In this document: in pieces, positions 21,934 through 33,100 of the stretch
How the letters are laid out: the number at the start of each line of letters is the position of its first letter
Position numbering within the stretch: position 1 is the first letter of the stretch
Assembly (NCBI GenBank): GCA_023375785.1
Contig: SZWC01001563.1
Location: 178,972-242,971 of the forward strand
Source of the DNA: Penium margaritaceum
Lineage: Eukaryota > Streptophyta > Zygnematophyceae > Desmidiales > Peniaceae
Length of the DNA stretch: 64,000 bases
Direction: 5' to 3'
Notes under the pieces: generated by a model
Told to the model about the DNA's origin: nothing
Seen by the model: the letters and a program-made list of their open reading frames with translations, nothing else
Database searches by the model: none
Position numbers and translations under genes: made by a program

Positions 21934-22069
21934 GGCCGTAACCGGTCTACAAATTGCTCAAAAATTTTGTGGTGGATGAGATTGTTGTCGAGGATGACAT
22001 TGTCGTCAAACTCTCAGGTCCCAAAGTCAAAGACTACGCAAATGGCACACGAGGAGACACACCCCATAA

Positions 22070-25000
22070 AGAAGAATGCAGGTGCCCCTGGCTACGAGCT
22101 ATAGAGGTGGCATTTCAAGCTGCACCTTGTGCATATGGGGATACTGGGGGTCATGAAGGGAACGGAACTCCTCAACAAAGTGATGGCAATGGAAGCACAC
22201 TAGGAGGCCTTTGCAAAGAAGAACACAGAGACACTCATGCTGTTGGTATCTACGACGGCTGAGTCGCAGTGGGACTACTTCTAAGATTGTAAGCAGGCAG
22301 CCAAAGCTTGGAAAAAAATCTTTGCGCCATCCATCAATCCAAGTTGCTGATAAACAAAATCTTTGCAATGATGTGACTCATCATAGTGAGAATCAAGGAA
22401 GGAGATTATTTCATCTCATCTATGGAGCAGATCAAGTCGCATGCCTTATAGTGTAGCAACGTGGGCCAGAAGATTGACATGCAGTTGTTAGTGATGGCCC
22501 TCCTCATGGCCCTCCTCACGGCCCTTACAGACAGTTGGAACCATCTCATTAAAGTCTTGGAAGGATGCAAACAAGACAAGCTCATTTTTTACGTGGTTGA
22601 AAAGTACATCCACAATGAGGCACGGCAGCAAAGCTGCGGGTAGTCCTTGTTGTCGTCATCCGCCCTCTTCACCACAACACGTGGTGGCAAAAGCGGGACC
22701 AAGGGAGGTGGCACACATGGCGACGAAAAGAAGGGCTCCAAGAAGGGTACGTGTCGTAACTGTAGTAAGGAGGACCACCAGGCTCGTGAGTGCACCAAGG
22801 AAGCAAAGGCGGCAAGGATGCCAAAGGCAAGAAGGGGCTCCTCAACAGCACTAAAAACCACTACCTCAAGAAGGCCAACCGGCGATGCCTTGACTCAGGG
22901 GAGGATGAGGATATCTAGGGCAAGACAGTCGGGCTCATCAACTACACCAAGTCTAGAAAATTCATCGTGGTCACGAGCGACAAGGTTGAGCCGGCGTTTG
23001 GCCAAGGAGACGTGGACATGGAGGTGGTGTTGGTGGGAAATGGTTACAGCGCGTCATGAAGGACGTGCATCATGCACGCGACTTGGCTGACATTCTAAGA
23101 GTCAGCCGCTTCACAAACAAAGGATATGAGGTGCTCTTTAGGAGAAAGGGGGCAGTCATGCCGAAGGACAGAAGAGAGGTTCCAGCTCCTTGACTATGAG
23201 AAGGAGCCGGTTGATGCCAAAGTTAAGGATGCGGCATCAGAGCGTGACGGTGCACAAGCAATGGCAACCAAAGTGGAGGGCCCCAGTGGCGATCAAGCGG
23301 ACAAGGAGGTTCAACAAAAGGGTCCAGCGAATGAGGCACCAAGGGTGCCAAGGCACGCACTCTTGGCGGAGTGCACATCAGGCGTTGATGGAAAACCCAC
23401 TGGATGCGCCACCCGTCCGGGTGATGTTTTACTAGAGCAAAGAGATCCTCCAGGAGTCGTCTGATTGATGATTCACCAGAGCATGCAGAGTTGGAGGGAT
23501 CACAACAGAGCAATGATGCACCACGAAAACTGAGGTACCGTAGCCGGATGCAGGAAAACGTGGAGAAGCACTTCAACGCAAGCACCAGTCGATGGATTGA
23601 CATGACGCACTATATGCTGGTTGCAACAACGGAGCCAACTAACGTGCAAGAGGTGCTTGCACAACCCAAAGGGGATCAATGGGAGACAGCCATCAAATCA
23701 AATCTGGCGTCCATCACAGAAAATGATACATGGGAGCTGGTTGACAGGCCAAAAGACGCCAAGGTCGTCGGCTCAAAGTGGTTCTTTAAATCCAAGCTCA
23801 CTAGGGAAGGTGTGGTTGACAAATACAAGGTGCAGCTCATTGCGAAAGGATACGAACAATGTAAGGGTAAAAATTACCATGAGACCTTTGCTCCCATTGC
23901 AAAGTTCAAAAGCATCAAAGCACACCTTGCAATGGCGGCCGCGAAGGACATGGAGCTCCACCAAATGGATGTAAAGAAGGCCTTCCTCTATGGCATTATA
24001 AACAAAGAGATCTACATGGAGGTGTCATAGGGGGTGGAGGCGCCAAAGGACAAGGTGTGCAAGTCGCGGAAGTCGTTGTACGAGCTAAAACAATCGCCAA
24101 GATGCTGGAACCAACAGATGGACAGCTTCTTGGCAAATTTAGCTTCAAACACAGTGAGTCGGATCACAGCATGTACGTGCGGCATGACAAACAACTCCAT
24201 CAAATTGCTACACTCTACGTGGGCGACTTCATTTTGTGCTCAACAGATCTGCCGACCCTATAGGGGCTTAAAGAGTAACGGAGCAGTAGATTCCAAAGGT
24301 CAGACATGGGGGAGCTCGAGTACAACCTTGGGGCGAACATTGCGTAGAACAAGAGGGCGTGCACCCTTGAGCTGGAGCGGGCCAGATACGTGGCCAAGGT
24401 GCTGAAGCGGTACAACATGGAGGACTAAAAACCAGTTGGCAGTCCGGTCTCCACGACTTGTGAACTGTGTGCGGCAATGGCGTCGCAAACAAAGAAGAAC
24501 GGGAGGATATCGCAAGTGTGCCCTACAAATCGGCGGTGGCCAGCCTCATGTACGCCATGGTGGCAACTCAACCAGACTAGGCATAGGCAGTGGGCAAATT
24601 AAGAAGGTGCTTGACTGATTCAAGGCCACTTCACATGCAAGCAGTCAAGCGCATCCTCCGCTACCTACGAGCGACGTGGCTCGGGTGCCTGAGGTCTAAT
24701 GGCATGGGGCGGGGGGAAACCTTGCGCCTGGTCTGGTATACGGATGCAGACTACGCTGGCGATGTGGACAAACGGAAGTCCACATCCGGCTACCTTTTAT
24801 TTCCTTGCTAGCGCAACGGTCTCGTGGTGTAGCACAAAGGAGGGTTGCATTACCACCTCTGTAGTGGATGCAGATTACATCACGTTGGCGGAGGCGGTCA
24901 AGGAGGCAATGTAGCTATACAGGTTGTTGGGGGAGCTTGGTGTGCCGTAGGAGGAGCTCACGGTGGTGCAAGAGGAAAACACCTACTCCATCTCGCTGAC

Positions 25001-25240
25001 GAACAGCCCAACGCAGTACAAGAGGACAAATCACATTAACATGCGTTATCACTACGCATGGGAAATGGTTGAAAAGGCGCAGGTGGTGCTGCAACACCAC
25101 AGCATGCACAACATGCTTGCTGGTTGCTTCACCAAAGTGCAACCTGTGGACTAGCATGCAATGAGCAAGGCCGGGCTTGAGATGACCAGCTATGATGGGC
25201 TGGATGGAGCAGCAAAAGATGAGTGAGAGCTAGCGGGAGT
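22070..25240 (+). pseudogene. Element F gag-pol remains
   Basis: The gag part includes MQLLVMALLMALLTALTDSW (about 22480-22540). A complete zinc knuckle CRNCSKEDHQAREC (CX2CX4HX4C) lies at 22752-22793. RT of copia type runs from about 23640, with ENDTWELVDRPKDAKVVGSKW and ELHQMDVKKAFLYG. RNase H (from about 24725) has WYTDADYAGDVDKRKSTSGY. The order matches element C. The region is broken many times and is a fossil. Confidence 0.8.
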
Positions 25241-25260
25241 ACTGGGCATGGCAGGGACTA

Positions 25261-25269
25261 GGGGGGGAA
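25261..25269 (+). promoter_or_regulatory. Polypurine tract of element F
   Basis: GGGGGGGAA directly before the 3' LTR. Confidence 0.8.
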
Positions 25270-26259
25270 TGTTCAAGATTTGCCCATGTGCATGCCCATG
25301 TGCGGCGCCGAGAGACGCCGACGAGCTGCCAAAGGGAGGAAAATCCTCGTAGTTGGATCTACTAGCTTGAGGATTGCTGAGATACTGAGCGGGAGGATTG
25401 CTCCTGAAGGTTGACAAGTTATTGAATCCGGTGGATGTTGTTTCACCGGAACCGGACAAGTAACAAGGGAGATATGGGCTTCCACAGTTGTGGTGTGCGC
25501 GATGGCTCTGGGAGCCGGCTGTGGTTTGACTACCAGTAAAAAATTGACCAGACCAAGTAACAAAATTCTGTTTGGGGATTTTGTTGCGGAAGGCTGCCAA
25601 GGCGTCTGGTGGATGATTTGCCAGATGTCTACACTCCAGTTTGTTACTAAAGGACTTGGGCAAAATCCTGGATTGGAGTCCAAAACTCAATAGTAAAGTT
25701 TATTTCTAGGAGACTTGGTCAAATTCTGACTACTGGTACGCGAACAAGTTTTGGACCAAATCAATTCCCATCACCAAACTCAATTATTTACTCATAAAGA
25801 CAGACCCCAAAGATGCGAGGGACGTCTCCACTATGTTTGGGGACATCTGCGCCTCCGGAATGGCATTTTGATGGATCCTTGATGTGTGAGGGCATATCGG
25901 CTAGCGACGTGGTGCGCGACGCGGACTGAGAGGCTGGTTTGGGATGCTGCGCTTTGGATGACGTAGCGGGAGGTATACTGATCCAAATTGCGCATGGTTT
26001 GGTGCATTGGAGAGCTCATGACCAGTCCTACAAATGTTGTGATTGTGTTTATGGAAAAAAAGAGCAAAATTGTGTTATTCCCTTTGCAAAAGTAACTTTC
26101 TCACAACTGTCTTCCACTCCCAGCAACATACTTTGAGGCAACTAGAAACTTCATGCTTTGACTCATGACCCACATCAAAACACAGAAATCTGTGAACACC
26201 AAGTGTGAAGCCATTAGGGCACGTTGGAATTGCCTCCACTTGGGGGCCATTTTCTGACA
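25270..26259 (+). repeat. 3' LTR of element F
   Basis: It starts TGTTCAAGATTTGCCC and ends TTCTGACA. It is collinear in blocks with the C and E LTRs (GAATCCGGTGG near 25425, GTAACTTTCTCACAA near 26090). Confidence 0.75.
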
Positions 26260-26556
26260 CTTGATGTGTGAGGGCGTCTTGGTGGGCGACTTGGTGCGTA
26301 CTGCTGATTGAGCAGCTGGATTGTAATCTAAATTGCTTAAGGTATGGTGCATTGCAGATCATGACCAACCCTACAAATTTTCAGATAATGTCGGTGCTCA
26401 AAAAGTAACACAAAATTGCATTATTCCCTTCACAAAAATGACTGCCTCACAATTCCCTTCTCTTGCAAGAAACATAGGGTTAGGTTGCCCGAAAGTGCAT
26501 AGAAGACCAATCAAGGCATGTTGGAACTGCCACCACACAGGGGCCGGTTTCTGACA
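26260..26556 (+). repeat. Tandem second copy of the LTR's downstream part
   Basis: From CTTGATGTGTGAGGGC to TTTCTGACA this repeats the LTR segment that begins at 25878 with the same words. The two copies are diverged, and the second is shorter. It therefore looks like an old tandem duplication of the LTR's 3' part. Confidence 0.75.
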
Positions 26557-26569
26557 AGCTCCACCATGA

Positions 26570-27564
26570 AAAAATCACCCTTGGACAACTTTCTCAAGAC
26601 CTTCAGCACACAGTCGCGCCGTACTAGATTTAATGGATTCCACCCCCTCTCTTAGACCCAAATCCGCCGTACAGGCCCCTTCTTCCCTCAAGCTTTCATT
26701 TTCACTCACTATTTCACTATTCAAGGCGTCATTGGTACTTCTAATCCAATACGTTTTCACTTCCCCAACAATGTAATAAGAACAACCCGCGCTCTCCAGG
26801 TGCGTCTTATGTTAAACCTCTAGTCCCATCCCCGGGCCCAGCCACATAAGGCCCAAGATAGAGCTCTCACCCTTGCCTTTGTTGATAATGATTGCTCTTG
26901 GATTATCATGCCGGCTCATGCATAGGTATCCACCAAAGGTTGTCTTGCCAAACCCTCTACCCCTCATTAAAACTTATCACTGCCTCCTAGCTTTGCATGG
27001 GCTCGAGTCTTTTTGTGGAGAAAACTGGGCAAAGAAACATCTTAACAAATTCTTTAACTCGTTGTCACTCCATCCAAAACCCTCCCATAACCTCTTCACG
27101 TACCCACCCACGACGCAATGACTCGCATTCTCTTCCAACCCATCCTGGTGGCACGTCACACATGGTTTATGAACTCGGAGAAGAGGAGAATTTTCCCATA
27201 CTACCTTTTTCATGAATAACTAAGCACTGCTTCCTTCTCTATAACAAACTCTAGAGCCTCAATTTGTGCCTCACCCAACTTTATCAAGCCTTGTTTCTTG
27301 AACTTTAAATCTGATCATATTGATATCTTTCCTTTCCCCCTCAAAAAATTATCTTACGACTCAGCTTGAATGGACGTTCCTTGTTCTCTTTTCCACCTTG
27401 TTTGGCACAAAAATTCGGCTCAAACCCATTCCTCTGCAATGCCTAAGCTGCTTGCCATGTTTGCCTCTACCCTCAAATAACACATCCAACTCATCTTCTC
27501 CAATTTAACTTCTCGTCACAACAAAAGGGCAAAAAGCGGTCTTGGTTCCTTTGAATCCAATCTC
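26570..27564 (-). mobile_element. LINE-like (non-LTR) retrotransposon relic, RT C-terminal part
   Basis: The minus strand at 27213-26977 reads RVHKPCVTCHQDGLEENASHCVVGGYVKRLWEGF. This resembles the zf-RVT zinc-binding domain at the C-terminus of plant LINE reverse transcriptases (CxxC, then H and an aromatic VW/LWEGF end). Just upstream, a frame around 27330-27230 contains DLKFKKQGLIKLGEAQIEALEF. This is the kind of stretch found between RT thumb and zinc finger in those proteins. Stops interrupt it, so it is a relic. Left of 26980 nothing is recognised. Element B inserted at its right side (27565-27569), so upstream parts, if any remain, would lie beyond 40410. Confidence 0.5.
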
Positions 27565-27569
27565 CTTTG
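27565..27569 (+). repeat. Target-site duplication of element B, left copy
   Basis: CTTTG, identical to 40406-40410. Confidence 0.88.
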
Positions 27570-28263
27570 TGTTGTTTTTTTTCATGCCCCTTTGGCCTCT
27601 ATCATAGCTTAGAAGTCAAGTTGGGCATGCACTGCTCCCTTGGAGTAAGTCCCCCACATCTTGTTCGTGGTTCAAGTCCAAGCGAGACACCAGCTGTGTA
27701 GTGCAATGGATAGCACGGTGGACCTAGGAACAATAGGTCATGCGATCAAGCCTTGATGTGAGCAGGAAGGTTTTTTAACCTTCCTGCATATAGGAAGTTT
27801 TCTAGATATTTCTTCATGTATGAGGAGGATGTGCCACTTGGCGGCCAGTGGATACGCCAATTGGCGAGTTGGTGAGGTGGTGCAGAGTGGCCACCCCGAA
27901 AAGTGCCACTCCCCACATACCTTAGATGCCAGGCCTAGGACTATATGTACCACGCTCATTCCTCATTCTTAACATACAATGTGGCCTTAGGAGCTCCTCA
28001 CAGAGCCGTCCAACTAAGGAACAGTATAAAGAAGACACTGGTTGGTCTAAGCCCCAGGGGTCAGTCTCTGACTAGCACCTCCAGGGAAAGTGACCAAGTG
28101 TTAAGTGAACACGGTTGCTAGCAAGTGATTGCCTAGGAGCTGCTTGGTGTGGAACTACGATCCTAAGGGTGATATCTTCTAGTAGCTGAAATGCTAGGAG
28201 CGTACGGTAGGTGCCATTGTGTCGCGCCAGTTTTCTAGTCCGTTCGCCTTAGGCCCATTGACA
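27570..28263 (+). repeat. 5' LTR of element B
   Basis: It starts TGTTGTTTTTTTTCATGCCCC and ends CCCATTGACA. TATATG at 27942-27947 is a possible TATA box. The sequence is clearly collinear with 39697-40405. Confidence 0.92.
27699..27753 (+). other. tRNA-Arg-like core in element B 5' LTR
   Basis: An A-box-like TAGTGCAATGG (27699) is followed 44 nt later by a weak B-box-like CGATCAAGCCT (27743). A GGACCTAGG segment lies where an anticodon loop would be. The 3' LTR copy is at 39841-39895. This is weaker than the examples in elements D and 1. Confidence 0.4.
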
Positions 28264-28265
28264 AA

Positions 28266-28280
28266 GGTTTATGGGCCCAC
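28266..28280 (+). promoter_or_regulatory. Primer-binding site, half-tRNA-iMet type (element B)
   Basis: GGTTTATGGGCCCAC, 14 of 15 matches to the complement of the initiator tRNA-Met anticodon arm, two bases after the LTR. Confidence 0.78.
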
Positions 28281-28342
28281 ACTGACCAGTTGTAAGGCTC
28301 GTTACGCTCAACTCTGGTACGCTCTCTCAAGGTGCGCACGCG

Positions 28343-28369
28343 AGCTCCATCAGCTCCATCAGCTCCATC
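28343..28369 (+). repeat. Short tandem repeat in leader of element B
   Basis: Three copies of the 9-bp unit AGCTCCATC. Confidence 0.85.
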
Positions 28370-28461
28370 AGTATTAGCTCCAACGGCCTGGTGTGCAGTC
28401 AGTACATAGGGACCAAAGACAAGCTCTGCCCTTGGAGGCACGACCCTTGTGTCCCAACCTA

Positions 28462-29199
28462 TGTTGGGAAAGGAGCCATCTGGCTCAGTTTCAGGTCCAC
28501 AGGAGCAAGTTCCAGGAAAGTACCAGATGCCTGCTCCGATCGCCGATCTGACTTCACCATTCGAAAGATCAGGTGGCAAAATGTGTACGATCCAAGTTTG
28601 AGGCCGATCCAACGGTCGGATTGGGAGATATGAATTTTCGAAGTTTCAGGGATCATGGACCGTCGATGTTTGGATGGGCATGGGTGATGGCTCCATGCCT
28701 TAGCCTGAGAAAAGAAAAAGGCAAGAGGTCCAGGGTCAAGACCTGATGGGAGAAATATCCAAAAAGGTCCTTGGTCTTAGGATTGCCTTGTCAGAGTATG
28801 CTGACTCGGATAAAGGTACCTCTCCTTACTTTTTAGGTGAGGTGAGATCCTTGTGTGCTAGCCATGGACACATGGCGATTCTCCATGGGTTTGTGGGTTA
28901 TGTGACCACTAGGAGTGTGCCATGAGAGCATTCTCTAGCTCTCTAGGTCGTGTGTGAGTGGTCAGCCTGATTGCTAGGCTGATTTCCTCCCTTGTGTGAG
29001 ATTATGGACTCTAGTGTGTGAGCCTTAGCCTCCATGGCTAAGTGGTGTGGCTTGTGAGAGGGCTGACTTGCCCAAGCTCTAGCTCTATATGTACTCCATC
29101 ATTTTGAGTGATTGAACAACCATTCTTCAGCACAAGTGATGCCCTTCCAATCACACATGCTCGCTGCTCCAAGGCTCCCTCTCTCCTCAAGTTCCAACA
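28462..29199 (+). repeat. 5' LTR of element A
   Basis: It starts TGTTGGGAAAGG and ends GTTCCAACA. CTATATGTA at 29085-29093 is a possible TATA box about 110 bp before the end. Its partner is 34307-35012. Confidence 0.92.
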
Positions 29200-29564
29200 T
29201 TTGGTATCAGAGCCAAGTTCTGCCACTTCCAGCCANACTAGGAGTGTGCCATGAGAGCATTCTCTAGCTCTCTAGGTCGTGTGTGAGTGGTCAGCCTGAT
29301 TGCTAGGCTGATTTCCTCCCTTGTGTGAGATTATGGACTCTAGTGTGTGAGCCTTAGCCTCCATGGCTAAGTGGTGTGGCTTGTGAGAGGGCTGACTTGC
29401 CCAAGCTCTAGCTCTATATGTACTCCATCATTTTGAGTGATTGAACAACCATTCTTCAGCACAAGTGATGCCCTTCCAATCACACATGCTCGCTGCTCCA
29501 AGGCTCCCTCTCTCCTCAAGTTCCAACATTTGGTATCAGAGCCAAGTTCTGCCACTTCCAGCCA
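28908..29564 (+). repeat. 328-bp exact direct duplication across an undetermined base
   Basis: 28908-29235 (LTR end plus primer site) appears again at 29237-29564 with no difference that I can see, and the single N at 29236 lies between them. Exact identity next to an N suggests a contig join rather than a biological duplication. Confidence 0.9.
29202..29213 (+). promoter_or_regulatory. Primer-binding site, tRNA-iMet 3' end (element A)
   Basis: TGGTATCAGAGC is the classic plant complement of the initiator tRNA-Met 3' end. It is repeated at 29531-29542 because of the adjacent duplication. Confidence 0.93.
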
Positions 29565-30175
29565 GCACAGGCCGTCACTTTGAGAGTGACGGGTTGGGGT
29601 AAAACCTTCACCAGATTTGACAATCGACCACTTGATCTTCAAGTTCAAGAGACAAGCTTGCCAACGAGCCCAAGATCCCAAAGATCCAACGGTCGGATTG
29701 AGAGTTATGCTCAAAACGAGGTCGGCCACGGCTACACTCTTCTCTATGAGTAAGACTGTCGCCTTGTGATGACCATAACTCTCTCATTTCTTTGTCAAAC
29801 TTAAAACGTGGCACATGCGAATTGTAGTAGTTTTCCTAAGCTTTCCATTGGTGCAAAAATATTTGCATTCCATTGATTCGTTTGGGAGAAACGCCGTTTA
29901 CAAACTGGCTGGTCTGAGTTGGAGTAGGAGCAGAAGCATACCCTGTTTTCAAGAGGGCATATCTTTCAAAATCCCCTGTTGATGACCCTGTTTTATGGGT
30001 CGATCTCAAAGGTTTTGAGCTGCATTTTCTAGTGGTGGGCTCAGTTTTTCAAAATTCCTAATCTGCTGGCATCTACAGTCCATTTTCTGTCAGATAGATT
30101 TCTGGCAGAAGTAGCAGCAGAAGCAGGGGTAGCGCCGCCATCCAAGGGCAGCGCTGAGCATCACCAAGGCTCAAA

Positions 30176-33100
30176 ATGGCAGCAGCTGGCATTGTGACAG
30201 CAGCCCAGCCTTTGGAGAGGCTAGAGGGACGCGCCAACTTCACGTTTTGGAAGATCCGTACCCGCCTCCTTTTGGAGGAGAGGGGCTTGTGGGAGGTGGT
30301 GAGCGGCGACGAGCCGGCTCCAGTTCCACGGGCAAAAGGCATCACCGCAGCGCAGGTGGTGGCGGGGAAGACGCCGCAAAAGGGTGCAGCTGATGCGGGT
30401 TCTTCTGCAGCTGTACCAGCGACGTACAAGGAGTGGAAGAAGAAGGACAGGCAGGCCTACAGGTTGCTTGTTAACACCATCTCCAACCCGCATCTTCAGT
30501 ACGTGAGTGACAAGGCTACTGCAAAGGAGGGGTGGGACACGTTGTGCAAGAAGTATGAGAGCAAGCATCCTGCATTCCTCATGCTTTTGGAGGAAAAGAT
30601 GATGGCGCTGAAAATGCAGGGTGGTGAAGGGATGGAGGCGTATCTCGACAGGGCAAAGGAGCTGGCAAAGCAGCTGAGAGCGGCCGGCAATCCTGTGGAA
30701 GAGACGCGCTTCATCCTCCTCTTGCTGAGGGGACTCCCAACCAGCTACGACACGGTACGAGAGACGCTGGAGTGCCAGCCAACTCTCGACCTCGACTTCA
30801 TCTGCACACACCTNGAAAAAGGGCAAGTGCCACTATTGCCAGAAAGAGGGGCACTACAAGAAAGAGTGCTTCAAGTTCAAGAGGGACCAGAAGGAACAGC
30901 AGCAGCAGCAGCAGCAAAAGCAGCAATCTCCACAGCAACAGCAGCAGCAGTCACAGCAACGCCAGCAGCAGCAGCAGCAGCAGAACCAGACTGGCGTGCG
31001 CCATTTTGGCAACATGAACGTCGCCAAGGAGGTGCGCGACCGCCCCTTCATGGCAAAGTCTGACATGTCGCAGAAGGAAAAGGCGGATCTGGCGTGGTAC
31101 AAGGACTCGGGGTGTAACAAGAGTGTGACGCACCACAAGGAGTGGTTCACACAGCTGCTCTCCATTCCTCCTCGGCCGATTGCTTTGGGTGATGATCGGG
31201 TGGTGTATGCTGAGGGGATTGGGATTGTGGAGATGTGGTTGGAGACCCCGCGTGGCATTGAAGTGGGAGTGTTCCATGGCGTGCTGTATGTGCCTGATGC
31301 TGCGTTCAACCTTCTCTCAGTGTCCTCTCTCACCAACACAGGACTGCGCGTCGTTTTTTACGATGATTACGGCTACATCCTCGACAAGGAAACAGGAGAG
31401 GAGTTGGCCAAGTCGGTGAAGGAGGGCGACATGTACCGCCTGCTGGGGGCGACCAAGATCCCGCGTGAGCAAAGTCTTGCAGCAGTGGTGCAGGCGACAG
31501 ATGGTGAGATCTGGCATGCGCGCTACGGCCACATCGGCATCCGCGCCTTGCAGCAGCTTCAAGCAAAGCAGATGGTGCGTGACCTGCCTACCATCTCTAA
31601 CTTTGAGCAGCAGTTATGCATCGGCTGTTTAGAGGGGAAGCAACACCGCGAGGCGTTCTCTAGAGCAGGGGAGCGTGCAAAAGAGGTGTTGGAGCTGGTC
31701 CACACGGACTTGTGCGGACCGATGCAGACCCAGAGCTTTGGAGGCTCTAGGTATTTTCTCACCTTCATTGATGATTTCAGCCGTTACACTGCTGTGTACT
31801 TCCTTTCCTCCAAGGACCAGTGCTTTGACAGGTTCAAGGAGTTCAAAGCCATGGTGGAGAACTAGACTGGCAAGAAGATCAAGGCGCTGCGCAGCAATCG
31901 CGGTGGAGAATACCTAAGCAAGGAGTTCCAGGACTACCTCGCAACAGCTGGCATCAAGGCGCAGCGTACCGCGCCGTACTCGCCGCAGCAGAATGGGGTA
32001 GCAGAACGCGCCAACCGTACCATTGTGGAGTCGGCGCGCTCCATGCTGCACGCGGCCCGGCTGACCTACGACTTCTAAGGTGAAGCGGTGAGCACTGCGG
32101 TCTACATCAAGAACCGCAGTCCAACTAAGGCACTGGAGCAGATGACGCCGTACGAGGCGTGGTTCGGCAAGAAGCCGAGCGTGGGTCATCTTCGCGCGTT
32201 TGGCAGCTTGGCGCACATGCATGTGCCAAAAGAGAAGCGGCAAAAGTGGGACGCGAAGAGTGCGCAGATGCTGATGATTGGTTACGACGTGGCAAGCAAG
32301 GCGTATCGCCTCTACGAGAGGGATACAGGCCACGTCATCATCTCCAGGGATGTCGTCTTCAACGAGAGCAACGTCATCAGCACCAACATCGTGTGTGAAG
32401 AGGCAGCAGAACCAGCAGCTGACGAGACGGTTAGAGCAGAAATTCTTCCTGACCCAGTTTCTCCCAATCCTTGCTCTACTGTGACAGTGGGAGAATCACT
32501 CTCCTCTCCCATGTCTGATGTTGCAGATACAGCAGCCTCATCGGCAGAAGCAGAGGAGGGCGATGTAGCACCACCAGCAGCAGCAGTTGTGCCAGCAGCA
32601 CCGCGCCAGCCACCCGCTAACGCTCCAGCACCAGGTCGCAGGTACCCTCTTAGGGTGCGTTACAAGCCTGGTGAGCGCGGCCATTTCTGGATGCTGCAGA
32701 AACCAGAACAGATGAACGTTGCAGTTGCAGCAGATTCAGATGAGCGAACGTCATACAAGGAGGCCATGGCCGCACCGGATGCAGCAGATTGGGCGCAAGC
32801 CGTGCAGCAGGAGATATAGTCGCAGCTGGAGAACGGCACGTGGGAGCTGACTGAACGTCCACCTGGACGTAAGGTGATCAAGTGCAAGTGGGTCTTTAAG
32901 AAGAAGCGAGGAGCAGATGGTAACCTGGAAAAGTACAAGGCGAGGCTGGTTGCCAAGGGCTACTCGCAGCAGGAGGGCATCGACTACACAGAAACTTTTG
33001 CCCCTGTTACAAAGTTTGCCTCTGTGCGCACGCTCCTCTCTTATGCAGCAGCAGAGGACGTCGAGGTTCACCACATGGATGTCAAGACGGCATTCTTGAA

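Larger units (their letters stand above)
21745..26556 (+). mobile_element. Ty1/copia element F (C family), decayed
   Basis: It shows the same plan as C and E: LTR end, half-tRNA primer-binding site, gag, RT, RNase H, a purine tract and a 3' LTR. The internal region is shorter than in C, and the element is broken in many places. Its left limit is uncertain because only the last 170 bases or so of the 5' LTR can be recognised. The 3' LTR is followed by a second copy of its own downstream part. No target duplication was found. Confidence 0.8.

Noticed and set aside
27669-27679. GGTTCAAGTCC in the element B LTR as a B box
   Set aside because: The best A-box-like word upstream (TAGCTTAG..) is about 80 nt away, unlike a tRNA; the pair at 27699/27743 has the right spacing and is preferred.
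30221-30826. A 201-residue minus-strand frame opposite gag of element A
   Set aside because: It is antisense to a clear UBN2 gag and shows no domain of its own.
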